Positions 48,590 to 57,597 of a stretch of 64,000 nt of DNA are shown piece after piece; positions within the stretch are counted from its first letter, which is position 1; the number at the start of each line of letters is the position of its first letter. The stretch lies in NCBI GenBank assembly GCA_020250445.1, contig JADCEF010000020.1:1-64000 (forward strand), in the 5' to 3' direction. This DNA comes from Rhodobacter sp. (lineage in GTDB: Bacteria > Pseudomonadota > Alphaproteobacteria > Rhodobacterales > Rhodobacteraceae). The notes under the pieces are model-generated. The model saw nothing but the letters and a program-made list of their open reading frames with translations, made no database searches and was not told where the DNA came from. Made by a program: the position numbers and the translations under genes.

Positions 48590-49843
48590 TTACTGCTGCG
48601 GCGCGAACCAGCTGGCGAGACCCGCCTGCAGGCGTTCCGCCGCCGCTTCCGGCGTTTCAGTGCCCTTGATCACGTTGGCGCTGGCGTTCCAGGTTTCGTT
48701 TTCAAGGTTCGGGGTGCCGCGCGACAGGATCTGATAGGTTGACCGGATGGTGGACTGGCACTTGTCACGCCAGCTGACGAATTCCTGCGCCAGCGGATCG
48801 GCCATTTCGACCGGCGTCGAATTGAGCGAGAAGAAACCCGGCAGGGCGTTAGCATAAAGCGTCGCGAATTCCGGCGAGCCGACCCATTCGAGGAACACCT
48901 TGGCCTGATCGGCATTCGGGCTGGCCGCGTTCAGGCCCAGCGCGATGTCGGTGTGGTCCGAGATATAGCAGGTGTCGCCAGCGGCGGCGACCGGCGGCGG
49001 GAAGGCCCCCATCTTGAACTGCGCCTGGGCGTTGAAGCCCGAGATTTCCCACGATCCGGCGGGATAGATCGCGGCGCGGCCCAGGGTGAACAGGTTCTGG
49101 CTGTCGGGATAGGTCTGCGCCTCGAACCCGTCGCCAAGATAGTCCTTCCACTTGGCCAGTTGCGTGAAGGGGGCGACCCATTGCGGATCGGTCAGCTTCT
49201 GTTCGCCCTTGATCAGCGCCAGACGGCCCTCTTCGCCCTTCCAGTAGTTCGGCCCGATGTTGTTGTAGCCCATCGTGGCCGCTTCCCACTGGTCATTGGT
49301 GCCCATCGCCATCGGGATATAGGTGCCGTCAGCCTTGATCTTGTCGAGCGCTGCAAAGAACTCTGCTTCGGTCTTGGGCACCTCGATGCCGAGCTGGGCG
49401 AAGGCATCGGCGTTGTAGATGAAGCCGTGGATCACCGAGGCCATCGGCACGCAGAAAGTGGCGGCACCGTCATCGGTCTGCCAGGCGGATTTCGCAACCG
49501 GCGAGAAGTTGGCCATCGCCGCCAGCGAGGTCAGATCGGCCAGCTTGCCCTTGTTGTAAAGCTCCAGCGAGGCGTCGAAGGGCCGGCAGGTGATCAGATC
49601 GCCGGCCGAGCCTGCATCAAGTTTGGAGTTCAGCACGGCATTGTATTCCGCCGGGGCCGAAGGGGCAAAAACCACCTTGATACCGGGATTCTGCGCCTCG
49701 AAAGCGGGGATGATGGTGTCCTGCCAGATGGTCAGGTCATCGTTGCGCCAGCTTTCGATGGTCAGCGTCACGTCCTGGGCCTGCGCGGCCCCGGCAAGAA
49801 GCGTGCTGGTCAGAAGGGCGATGCGAAGCGTTCTGGTGGTCAT
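48590..49843 (-). CDS. Extracellular solute-binding protein, family 1 (carbohydrate ABC)
   Basis: Signal peptide MTTRTLRIALLTSTLLAGAAQAQ, then DVTLTIESWRNDDLTIWQDTIIPAFEAQNPGIKVVF. Confidence 0.95.
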   Translation of the reverse strand: MTTRTLRIALLTSTLLAGAAQAQDVTLTIESWRNDDLTIWQDTIIPAFEAQNPGIKVVFAPSAPAEYNAVLNSKLDAGSAGDLITCRPFDASLELYNKGKLADLTSLAAMANFSPVAKSAWQTDDGAATFCVPMASVIHGFIYNADAFAQLGIEVPKTEAEFFAALDKIKADGTYIPMAMGTNDQWEAATMGYNNIGPNYWKGEEGRLALIKGEQKLTDPQWVAPFTQLAKWKDYLGDGFEAQTYPDSQNLFTLGRAAIYPAGSWEISGFNAQAQFKMGAFPPPVAAAGDTCYISDHTDIALGLNAASPNADQAKVFLEWVGSPEFATLYANALPGFFSLNSTPVEMADPLAQEFVSWRDKCQSTIRSTYQILSRGTPNLENETWNASANVIKGTETPEAAAERLQAGLASWFAPQQ

Positions 49844-49882
49844 GGTCGTCTCCCTGTTGGCGGGCTTTGCCCGGTGGTTTGA

Positions 49883-50779
49883 TCATTTGGTCTTCAATGC
49901 GGCCAGGGCGGGGCCCAGATGGCCGTGGTGGGTTTCAAGGGCGGTCCGCGCCGCATCGGGCGTGGCCCCGGCGGCGATCAGCGTGGCGGGCTTTACCGCA
50001 CCCCCGGCAAGGGTCAGGGCCGCCGCGGCCCGGGCCTGGGTGGCCCCCGACAGCGCCGCCACGATCCGGGCGGCCCGGTCAACCAGCTTGGCGTTGTCGG
50101 CGATCACGTTGACCATGTAACCCTCATGCACATGGCCAAGTTGCAGCCCGACCAGCACAGACAGCATGTTGAGCGCAATCTTCTGCGCCGTGCCAGCCCC
50201 CATGCGCGTTGACCCGGCAACAACTTCGGGCCCGGTGTCAAGCAGGACGGGAATATCCGCCAGCGACAGCAGCGCCGAGCCTTCGGCATTGGCCAGCCCG
50301 ACGATGACGGCCCCGCGGGCCTTTGCACCTGCCGCAACGGCCAGCGTGTAGGGGGTGGACCCCGAAGCGGACAGGCACAGCAGCACGTCACCCGGCTGCG
50401 GGTCCAGACCCGCCAGATCGGCGGCGGCCAGGGCAGGATCATCTTCGACGGCACCGGTCATGGTCAGAAGGGCACCGGCCCCGCCTGCAAACAGCATCGG
50501 GGTGCGCTGCGGCGGAATGCCGAAGGTACCGAGCAGTTCCAGACAATCGGCCAGCGCCATCAGGCCGGAGCTGCCCGCGCCGACATAAACCAGCCGGTGC
50601 CCGGCGCGCAGGGCACCGGCTGCGGCGCGGGCGGCCAGTTCAAGGGCGGCAAACGCAGGCACGACGGCACCTGCAGCGGAAATCTGGGCCGCATGAAGCC
50701 GCCCCAGAACATCGTGCAACGGCACGTCCTGCAGACCTGCGGCAGATGGATGGCGGTCTTCGGTACGACGGAGTGCCAT
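49883..50779 (-). CDS. murQ: N-acetylmuramic acid 6-phosphate etherase (SIS domain)
   Basis: GHRLVYVGAGSSGLMALADCLELLGTFG, GAVEDDPALAAADL, CLSASGSTPYTLAVAAGAKARGA, GPEVVAGSTRMGAGTAQKIALNMLSV are MurQ signatures; start ATG 50779. Confidence 0.93.
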   Translation of the reverse strand: MALRRTEDRHPSAAGLQDVPLHDVLGRLHAAQISAAGAVVPAFAALELAARAAAGALRAGHRLVYVGAGSSGLMALADCLELLGTFGIPPQRTPMLFAGGAGALLTMTGAVEDDPALAAADLAGLDPQPGDVLLCLSASGSTPYTLAVAAGAKARGAVIVGLANAEGSALLSLADIPVLLDTGPEVVAGSTRMGAGTAQKIALNMLSVLVGLQLGHVHEGYMVNVIADNAKLVDRAARIVAALSGATQARAAAALTLAGGAVKPATLIAAGATPDAARTALETHHGHLGPALAALKTK

Positions 50780-50893
50780 GCGATTCCCTGTGCTTGTGAA
50801 ACAATGCCAAACTAATACCAATTGTAAAGGGGGTTTGTGAATCCTTGCTAAAGCGGCGACAAAGAACGTCGATGCGAGAATCCTCTTCCCATC

Positions 50894-50910
50894 TGGTATT
50901 GTTTTGGTAT
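50894..50910. promoter_or_regulatory. Candidate operator in the divergent murQ/nagK promoter
   Basis: TGGTAT at 50894-50899 and 50905-50910 (11-bp period), with inverted ATACCA at 50815-50820, in an AT-rich divergent intergenic region. Confidence 0.4.
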
Positions 50911-50930
50911 CTTCGACGGGGTGAGGTGCC

Positions 50931-51758
50931 ATGGCGTTGTTTCTTGGGATCGATGGGGGGGGAACGGGCTGCCGCGCGGCGGTCTGCGATGACGCGGGCC
51001 GGATCCTTGGCGAAGGCCGGGCCGGGCCATCGAACATCGCCTCGGACCCGGACGGGGCGCGGGCCAATGTCCTGGCCGCAGCGACAAAGGCGCTGCCGGA
51101 CGGTGCCACGCTGGGCCAGCTTTGCTCGGTCATGGGGCTGGCGGGGGCGAACGTGGCGCAAAGTGTGGCGCGGTTTTCGGCGGGCCTGCCCTTTGCCCGG
51201 TTGCGGGTGGAAAGCGATGCGCTGATCGCGGTGAAGGGGGCGCTGCACGACAGGGATGGCGTGGTCGCAGCAATCGGCACCGGGTCGGTCTTTGCATCGC
51301 AGCGCGCGGGCAGTGTCGTGCAGATCGGGGGATGGGGCCTGGTCCTGGGCGACGAGGCATCGGGTGCCTGGATCGGGCGCAGCATCCTGTCACGGAGCCT
51401 GCGGGCAGCCGACGGGATGGGGGCGATGACACCCCTTCTGTCCGGTCTGCTGGCCGATTACGGCGGGGCGGATGGCGTCATCGCCTTTGCGCAGTCCGCG
51501 CGCCCCGGTGATCTGGCGGCACTGGCCCCAGGGGTCGTGGACGCGGACGATCCGGCGGCACAGGCCGTAATGGCCGCAGCCGACGCGCATGTCAGGGCCT
51601 GTGTGACCCGGCTGCGGGGCGATTCGGATCTGCCCGTGGTGTTCCTGGGCGGGCTTGGGCCGGTGTTTGCGGCACGTCTGCAAGGTCTCTGGACAGTGCG
51701 TCAGGCATCGGGCACGGCGCTGGACGGGGCCCTGTGGCTGGCACGGCAGGCCGGATGA
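50931..51758 (+). CDS. BadF/BadG/BcrA/BcrD-type ATPase, probable N-acetylglucosamine kinase
   Basis: LFLGIDGGGTGCRAAVCDDAGRILGEGRAGPSNIASDPDGA...AIGTGSVFASQRAGSVVQIGGWGLVLGDEASGAWIGR. Confidence 0.88.
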   Translation: MALFLGIDGGGTGCRAAVCDDAGRILGEGRAGPSNIASDPDGARANVLAAATKALPDGATLGQLCSVMGLAGANVAQSVARFSAGLPFARLRVESDALIAVKGALHDRDGVVAAIGTGSVFASQRAGSVVQIGGWGLVLGDEASGAWIGRSILSRSLRAADGMGAMTPLLSGLLADYGGADGVIAFAQSARPGDLAALAPGVVDADDPAAQAVMAAADAHVRACVTRLRGDSDLPVVFLGGLGPVFAARLQGLWTVRQASGTALDGALWLARQAG

Positions 51759-52534
51759 TGGACCGGCTCTTTTCCCCCGACGGCTTTGATGTGGCGGGTG
51801 CGGGGCCCTTGTACCTGCAACTGCAGCGCCGGATTTCCGCAGCCATCGGTGCCGGACGGCTGGCACCGGGCGACAGCCTGCCGCCGGAACGCGATATGGC
51901 GGTGATGACGGGTCTGTCGCGCGTGACGGTGCGCAAGGCCGTTCAGGCGCTTGTCGGTTCGGGGCAACTGCTGCAACGGCGCGGATCGGGCACCTTTGTG
52001 GCCCCGAAGACCGAGAAGGTCGAGCGGCTGGAACAGGCACTGTCGCTGCTGACGTCCTTTACCGAAGACATGAAGCGGCGTGGCCGGTCGGTCGAATCGG
52101 TCTGGCTTGGCCGGGCGCTGCATGTGCCCGCCCCGGAAGAGGTGATGGCGCTGGGACTGGGTGCGGGGGACCGGGTGGCGCGCCTCGACCGTGTCCGGCG
52201 CAGCGATGGCGTGCCGCTGGCGATCGAACGCGCGGCCCTGTCTTCCCTGATTTTGCCGGACCCGGAAGCGGTGGACGGATCGCTTTATGCCGTGCTGGAA
52301 ACGCGCGGCTTTCGTCCGACACGGGCCGTGCAGCGCATTTCGGCGGCCAACCTTGGGGCGCGCGATGCAGACCTTCTGGGTGTCTGCGAAGGCGCGGCAG
52401 GGCTGCGGATTGAACGGGTCAGCTACCTGCCCTCGGGGCGGGTGGTGGAATTCACCCGGTCACTGTATCGCGGCGACGCTTATGATTTTGCGGTTGAGCT
52501 GAAGCTTGCGCCAGACAGGGAAAGGACAGCATGA
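51755..52534 (+). CDS. GntR-family (HutC/NagR-like) transcriptional regulator
   Basis: PLYLQLQRRISAAIGAGRLAPGDSLPPERDMAVMTGLSRVTVRKAVQALVGSGQLLQRRGSGTFV plus UTRA-type effector domain. Confidence 0.93.
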   Translation: MMDRLFSPDGFDVAGAGPLYLQLQRRISAAIGAGRLAPGDSLPPERDMAVMTGLSRVTVRKAVQALVGSGQLLQRRGSGTFVAPKTEKVERLEQALSLLTSFTEDMKRRGRSVESVWLGRALHVPAPEEVMALGLGAGDRVARLDRVRRSDGVPLAIERAALSSLILPDPEAVDGSLYAVLETRGFRPTRAVQRISAANLGARDADLLGVCEGAAGLRIERVSYLPSGRVVEFTRSLYRGDAYDFAVELKLAPDRERTA

Positions 52535-53559
52535 TGACCCCCAGTTTCATGGCCGATGAGGTTGCAGAAATACCCCAGGCCGCAGCGCGGTTCCTGGACC
52601 GGTCTGCCGGGGCCGTAACCGGGGCCGCCGATGCCCTTCGCGCGCTGAATCCAGCCTTGTTGGTGACGGTTGCGCGGGGATCGTCCGACCACGCCGCGAC
52701 CTATCTGAAATATGCCTCGGAACTGCTGGCGGGGGTTCCCGTGGCCTCGGTCGGGCCTTCGGTCGCCTCGATTTACGGGCGGCCGCTGCGGCTGGACCGG
52801 GCGGCCTGCATCGGGATTTCGCAATCGGGCCGCAGCCCCGACATTGTGGAAATGATGCGCGCAGCCGGGAAGGGCGGGGCGCTGACCATTGCGATCACCA
52901 ACTTTGCCGATGCGCCGATGGCCCAGGCCTCGGCCCACTGCCTTGCCCTGCAGGCCGGAGAGGAGAAAAGTGTCGCCGCGACGAAGACCTTTGTGACCAG
53001 TGTGCTGGCCGCCCTTGCGCTACTGGCCGAATGGCAGCAGGACGCGGCGCTGACGGCCGCCGTCGCCGGGCTGCCAGAGGCTTTTGCCAGGGCGCTGACG
53101 CTGGACTGGTCGCCACTGTCGGGGCGGCTGTCGCGGGCGCAGTCGCTTTATGTGCTGGGGCGGGGGCCGGGTTTTGCCATCGCCAGCGAGGCGGCGCTGA
53201 AATTCAAGGAAACCTGCGGTCTGCATGCCGAAGCCTATTCTGCGGCCGAAGTGCTGCACGGCCCCAGCGCCCTTGTGCAGGCCCGCTTTCCGGTTTTCGC
53301 CATGGGGGTCGGGGATGCCGCCCTGCCCCATGTGGTGGCAACGGCGGAACGGCTGGCCGCGCAGGGTGCCGATGTCTATGTCACCGGCGGGGCGGCCAAA
53401 GGGGCGGTCACCCTGCCTTCTGTGCCCGGCCTGCATCCGCTGGTGGCCCCGCTGGTGCTTGCAGTCAGCTTCTATGCCTTTATCGAAGGTCTGGCGCGCA
53501 GGCGCGGGTTCGATCCTGACACGCCGCCGCACCTGCGCAAGGTGACGGAGACGATGTGA
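52531..53559 (+). CDS. SIS-domain glucosamine-6-phosphate deaminase/isomerase (NagB-II/GlmS C-terminal-like)
   Basis: ALLVTVARGSSDHAATYLKYASELLAGVPVASVGPSVASIY, GISQSGRSPDIVEMMRAAG, ALKFKETCGLHAEAYSAAEVLHGP. Confidence 0.9.
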   Translation: MMTPSFMADEVAEIPQAAARFLDRSAGAVTGAADALRALNPALLVTVARGSSDHAATYLKYASELLAGVPVASVGPSVASIYGRPLRLDRAACIGISQSGRSPDIVEMMRAAGKGGALTIAITNFADAPMAQASAHCLALQAGEEKSVAATKTFVTSVLAALALLAEWQQDAALTAAVAGLPEAFARALTLDWSPLSGRLSRAQSLYVLGRGPGFAIASEAALKFKETCGLHAEAYSAAEVLHGPSALVQARFPVFAMGVGDAALPHVVATAERLAAQGADVYVTGGAAKGAVTLPSVPGLHPLVAPLVLAVSFYAFIEGLARRRGFDPDTPPHLRKVTETM

Positions 53560-54695
53560 TGCGCCAATCCTTCACGGGGGCCGCGATTTTCGACGGAACA
53601 CGGCTGCACCACGGTGCGGCCCTTGTCGTGGAGAACGGGCAGGTCGTGGCGCTGGGCGCAGCCGACGGGCCCGGGGTGACGCTGGAGGGGGGCATCCTTG
53701 CGCCGGGGCTGATCGACCTGCAGGTGAACGGCGGCGGCGGGGTGGCGGTAGACGGCACCACCGATGTGGATGCCCTTGCCCATATCTGCGCCACCCATGC
53801 CGGGCTTGGCGCGACCGGCCTGTTGCCGACGCTGATCACCGACACGCCGGAGGCGACGGAACGGGTCATCGCTGCGGGGATAGCAGCCGGACGGCAGGGC
53901 GTGCCGGGGTTTTTGGGCCTGCACCTCGAGGGGCCGCATCTGGACCCGCGCCGCAAGGGTGCCCATGACGCGGGCCTGATCCGGCCGATGACAGAGGCCG
54001 ATCTGGCACTGATGTGCGACGCGGCGCAGACCCTGCCTGCGCTGATGGTGACAGTTGCGCCCTGCGCGGTCACGCCGGAACAGATCCGGCGGCTGTGCGC
54101 GGCGGGGATCGTCGTCAGCCTGGGCCATGCCGATTGCACCCTGCACGAGGCCAATGCCGCGATTGCCGCAGGCGCGCGCTGCGTCACCCATCTGTTCAAC
54201 GCGATGAGCCAGCTGGGCAACCGCGAACCGGGGCTGGTGGGCGCGGTCCTGAGCGGAACGATTGCCGCCGGGCTGATCGCGGACGGCATCCATGTGGCGC
54301 CAGAGGTGCTGCGCATTGCCCTGGCCGCGCGGCCGGACGGGCTGTTCCTGGTGTCTGATGCGATGTGCGTGGCAGGAACGGATCAGACCGAATTCCGCCT
54401 GGGCGGGCGGCGCATTCTGCGTAATCAGGGTCGATTGACGCTGGAAGATGGCACCCTGGCCGGGGCCGACCTGAGCCTGCCACAGGCGCTGCGGATGATG
54501 GTGAAAACGGTGGGAATCAGCACCGAACGGGCGCTTGCGATGGCTACGTCGGTGCCTGCGCAGCTGATCGGGGCGCAGGCAGGGCGGCTGGTGCCGGGGG
54601 CGGCGGCAGATTTCATTCACCTTGATGATGACTGGCAGCTTCGGCAGGTCTGGCGCGGCGGCAGGCCGCTGCGCGCGCAGCGCCTTATCTGTTGA
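53556..54695 (+). CDS. nagA: N-acetylglucosamine-6-phosphate deacetylase
   Basis: GGILAPGLIDLQVNGGGGVAV, FLGLHLEGPHLDPRRKGAHDAGLI, VSLGHADCTLHEANAAIAAGARCVTHLFNAMSQ. Confidence 0.96.
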   Translation: MMRQSFTGAAIFDGTRLHHGAALVVENGQVVALGAADGPGVTLEGGILAPGLIDLQVNGGGGVAVDGTTDVDALAHICATHAGLGATGLLPTLITDTPEATERVIAAGIAAGRQGVPGFLGLHLEGPHLDPRRKGAHDAGLIRPMTEADLALMCDAAQTLPALMVTVAPCAVTPEQIRRLCAAGIVVSLGHADCTLHEANAAIAAGARCVTHLFNAMSQLGNREPGLVGAVLSGTIAAGLIADGIHVAPEVLRIALAARPDGLFLVSDAMCVAGTDQTEFRLGGRRILRNQGRLTLEDGTLAGADLSLPQALRMMVKTVGISTERALAMATSVPAQLIGAQAGRLVPGAAADFIHLDDDWQLRQVWRGGRPLRAQRLIC

Positions 54696-55329
54696 TCCGC
54701 GCGCGCAGCGCCGCCAGATCATCCGTCAGAACGCCATGTCCCTCGCCCGGATAGATGCGGGTTTCCACTGTGGCCCCCATGGCCGTCAGTGCTGCGGCGC
54801 TGTCCTGCACGCGTTGCAGCGGGATATGGGGATCGAACTGATGCACGCTGATCCAGACCTGCGCCCCGTCGCGCCGGCCGGGATAGTCGAGCCGTTTCGG
54901 CGCATGGCCATAGAGGGCCGGCTGCGGGCCGCCGGGGGCATCGCCCAGCCCGACCAGCCCGCCGGACATCCCGAAAACCCCGGCAAGCCCGGCCCCGTCG
55001 CGGGCAAAGGATTCCAGTGCAAGGCAGGCCCCCTGGCTGAACCCGGCCAGCCAGATGCGGTCGCGCGGCAGACCTTCCTCTTCCAGCCGGGCCACGGCAT
55101 CGCGCAGGGCCGCAAGACCCGCATCGACATAAGGCTGCATCCGGGCCATAGGTGCCAGGAAACTGGTTGGCCACCAGCTTCGGCCCGGTGCCTCGGGGGC
55201 GATGGCGGCGACATCGGGCAGGGCAGCTTGGGCCAGCAGGCCCAGACTATCTGCCGCAGAACCACCGCGCCCGTGGACCAGCACAATGCCCGCACGGGCG
55301 CGGCCTGCCGGGGGGCCGGCGCGCTGCAT
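54685..55329 (-). CDS. Alpha/beta hydrolase (carboxylesterase/phospholipase, MhqD-like)
   Basis: GIVLVHGRGGSAADSLGLL, IWLAGFSQGACLALESFA; 1-bp overlap with the upstream dioxygenase gene. Confidence 0.88.
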   Translation of the reverse strand: MQRAGPPAGRARAGIVLVHGRGGSAADSLGLLAQAALPDVAAIAPEAPGRSWWPTSFLAPMARMQPYVDAGLAALRDAVARLEEEGLPRDRIWLAGFSQGACLALESFARDGAGLAGVFGMSGGLVGLGDAPGGPQPALYGHAPKRLDYPGRRDGAQVWISVHQFDPHIPLQRVQDSAAALTAMGATVETRIYPGEGHGVLTDDLAALRARINR

Positions 55330-56249
55330 CAGGCCACCTTCAGGGGCGGCAGGATCTGCGTGATGCGATCGCGCATCGCTTCGTATTTCGGCGGAAGCTT
55401 CAGCGCCTGGCCCAGGGTCGCAACCGGTTCATCCACGGCAAATCCCGGCGGATCGGTGGCGATTTCAAACAACACGCCGCCCGGTTCGCGGAAGTAGATC
55501 GCGTTGAAATACTGGCGGTCGATCACCGGGGTGGTCGGATGCCCATGGGCCGCCAGAAGCTCTTGCCAGTCCCGCTGTTCTATGTCGCTGCGGGCGCGGA
55601 AGGCGATGTGATGGATCGTGCCCGCACCGGGGCGCGCCTTTGCAGGGGTATCGGTGCGAATCACGTCGATGATGTTGCCGCGCTCGGACCCCGGTGCGAC
55701 AAGACGCAGCCGTTCGATGCCGCGCCCCATTTCCTGGCCCTGCTCGCAATAGCCGAAAACTTCGGTCAGAAGCCGCACCGTCGGGCCGGGATCGCGTTCC
55801 CACAGGGTCACCGAATGAAAGCCGTCCAGCGGCGCAGCGCCTGCGCGGTCTGTTTCCACCAGTTCCACCGGGGCACCATCGGCATCCCAAAGCGTGATCA
55901 GACGCTGGCCGAACCGTTCGGACGGGCCTTCGTAATCTTCGGCGTGCTGCGCAAGCCGGTCCATCCAGGCCTGAAAACCGCCCTTCGGCACGGCATAGGC
56001 AACGGCACTGGCCATGCCCGGACCGGCGCGGCCAGGGGCGGCATCGGCAAAGGGAAAGAAGGTCAGGATCGTGCCGGGCGAGCCGACATCGTCGCCGTAA
56101 TAGAGGTGATAGGTATCGGGCGCATCGAAGTTGACCGTCTTTTTCACCAGCCGCTGGCGAAGCGTCCGGGTATAGAAATCGACATTGGCCTGCGCCGGGC
56201 CGGAGATGCCCGTCACATGGTGAATGCCGGGAATTGCGGGTCTTGTCAT
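55329..56249 (-). CDS. VOC-family ring-cleaving dioxygenase (MhqO-like)
   Basis: IPGIHHVTGISGPAQANVDFYTRTLRQRLVKKTVNFDAPDTYHLYYGDDVGSPGTILTFFPF...GTIHHIAFRA...YFNAIYFREPGGVLFEIATDPPGF. Confidence 0.9.
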   Translation of the reverse strand: MTRPAIPGIHHVTGISGPAQANVDFYTRTLRQRLVKKTVNFDAPDTYHLYYGDDVGSPGTILTFFPFADAAPGRAGPGMASAVAYAVPKGGFQAWMDRLAQHAEDYEGPSERFGQRLITLWDADGAPVELVETDRAGAAPLDGFHSVTLWERDPGPTVRLLTEVFGYCEQGQEMGRGIERLRLVAPGSERGNIIDVIRTDTPAKARPGAGTIHHIAFRARSDIEQRDWQELLAAHGHPTTPVIDRQYFNAIYFREPGGVLFEIATDPPGFAVDEPVATLGQALKLPPKYEAMRDRITQILPPLKVA

Positions 56250-56366
56250 GCTGCCCTCCAACAGGCCGCATCCGGTGCGGCGTCGCGCAAGAGATGGGGC
56301 AGACAGGCGCCGCTGTCATCCCCGCAGCACTGCACCCTGTCTGTGCAGGGCCGCGCTTTGGCGCGC

Positions 56367-56406
56367 CGTCACATTTCTGTTACAAAAACGTCGCATACCT
56401 GTCGCC
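56367..56406 (+). promoter_or_regulatory. Putative Pho box array upstream of pstS
   Basis: Four YGTYRCM-like heptamers CGTCACA/TGTTACA/CGTCGCA/TGTCGCC starting at 56367, 56378, 56389, 56400 (exact 11-bp period). Confidence 0.72.
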
Positions 56407-56469
56407 GGACTGGCCTAGGGGAAAGGCGCAGGCCCGGTGGCCAGCGAATGCATTCACAGGAGATCCCCC

Positions 56470-57525
56470 ATGAAATCCGTAAAATTCGGCGCATCGATCA
56501 TTGCGATGGCCGCCGTGGCCGCCACGGCCGGGTATGCGCGCGACAATATTCAGACTGCAGGGTCTTCGACCGTGCTGCCCTATGCCACGATCGTGGCCGA
56601 AGCCTTCGGTGAGAATTTCGACTTCAAGACGCCGGTTGTCGAATCCGGCGGATCGGGTGCCGGGCGCAAGAAACTGTGCGAAGGTGTGGGCGAAAACACC
56701 ATCGACATCGCCAACTCTTCCAGCCGCATCACCCAGAAGGATCTTGATCTGTGCGCCTCGAACGGTGTGACCGAGATCATGGAAGTGCGCTTCGGCTATG
56801 ACGGCATCGTCTTTGCGTCCGACATCGCAGGCCCATCCTATGCTTTTACCCCGCTTGACTGGTTCAATGCGCTTGGCGCGCAGGTCGTGCGGGACGGTGC
56901 CCTTGTGGCCAACACGAACAAGACCTGGGTCGAAGTGAACCCCGCCCTGGCCGACAAGCCGATCCTGGCCTTCATTCCCGGCACCAAGCACGGCACGCGC
57001 GAGGTGTTCGACACCAAGGTGATCGAGGCGGGCTGCAAGGAAGCCGGAGCTTACGATCTTTTCTTTGCCGCCTCTGCCGGTGCGGACGAAGCCGCCAAGA
57101 AATCTGATGCCGCCAAGGCCTGCATGACACTGCGCACCGACGGCGTGGCTGTGGACATTGACGGTGACTACACCGAAACCCTGTCGCGCATCGCTGCGAA
57201 CAAGGACGCCATCGGCGTGTTCGGTCTGTCGTTCTATCAGAACAACACCGACAAGCTTCAGGTTGCCACGATCAACGGCGTTGTTCCGACGGTTGAAACG
57301 GTTGCCGCCGGGGACTATCCCGTGTCGCGCCCGCTGTATTTCTACGTCAAGAAAGCCCACCTCGGCGTGATCCCCGGGCTGCAGGAATACATCGACTTCT
57401 TCGTGTCCGACGACATGGCAGGCCCGGATGGCCCGCTGGCCGCTTACGGCCTGGTCCCCGATCCGGAACTGGCGGCAACCCAGGCTGCAGTTGCGGCCGG
57501 GACCGTGATGGGTCCGCTTGAGTGA
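56470..57525 (+). CDS. pstS: Phosphate ABC transporter substrate-binding protein
   Basis: DNIQTAGSSTVLPYATIVAEAFGENFDFKTPVVESGGSGAGRKKLCEGVGENTIDIANSSSRI; first gene of pstSCAB-phoUB. Confidence 0.96.
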   Translation: MKSVKFGASIIAMAAVAATAGYARDNIQTAGSSTVLPYATIVAEAFGENFDFKTPVVESGGSGAGRKKLCEGVGENTIDIANSSSRITQKDLDLCASNGVTEIMEVRFGYDGIVFASDIAGPSYAFTPLDWFNALGAQVVRDGALVANTNKTWVEVNPALADKPILAFIPGTKHGTREVFDTKVIEAGCKEAGAYDLFFAASAGADEAAKKSDAAKACMTLRTDGVAVDIDGDYTETLSRIAANKDAIGVFGLSFYQNNTDKLQVATINGVVPTVETVAAGDYPVSRPLYFYVKKAHLGVIPGLQEYIDFFVSDDMAGPDGPLAAYGLVPDPELAATQAAVAAGTVMGPLE

Positions 57526-57534
57526 CATGACCCT

Positions 57535-57558
57535 CGGGTGGCACCCCGGTGCCACCCG
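57535..57558 (+). promoter_or_regulatory. Intercistronic hairpin between pstS and pstC
   Basis: CGGGTGGCAC-cccg-GTGCCACCCG, perfect 10-bp stem just after the pstS stop. Confidence 0.65.
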
Positions 57559-57597
57559 AACCTTTGCTGCGCGACCCTTTCCTGAAACGGATATGCC

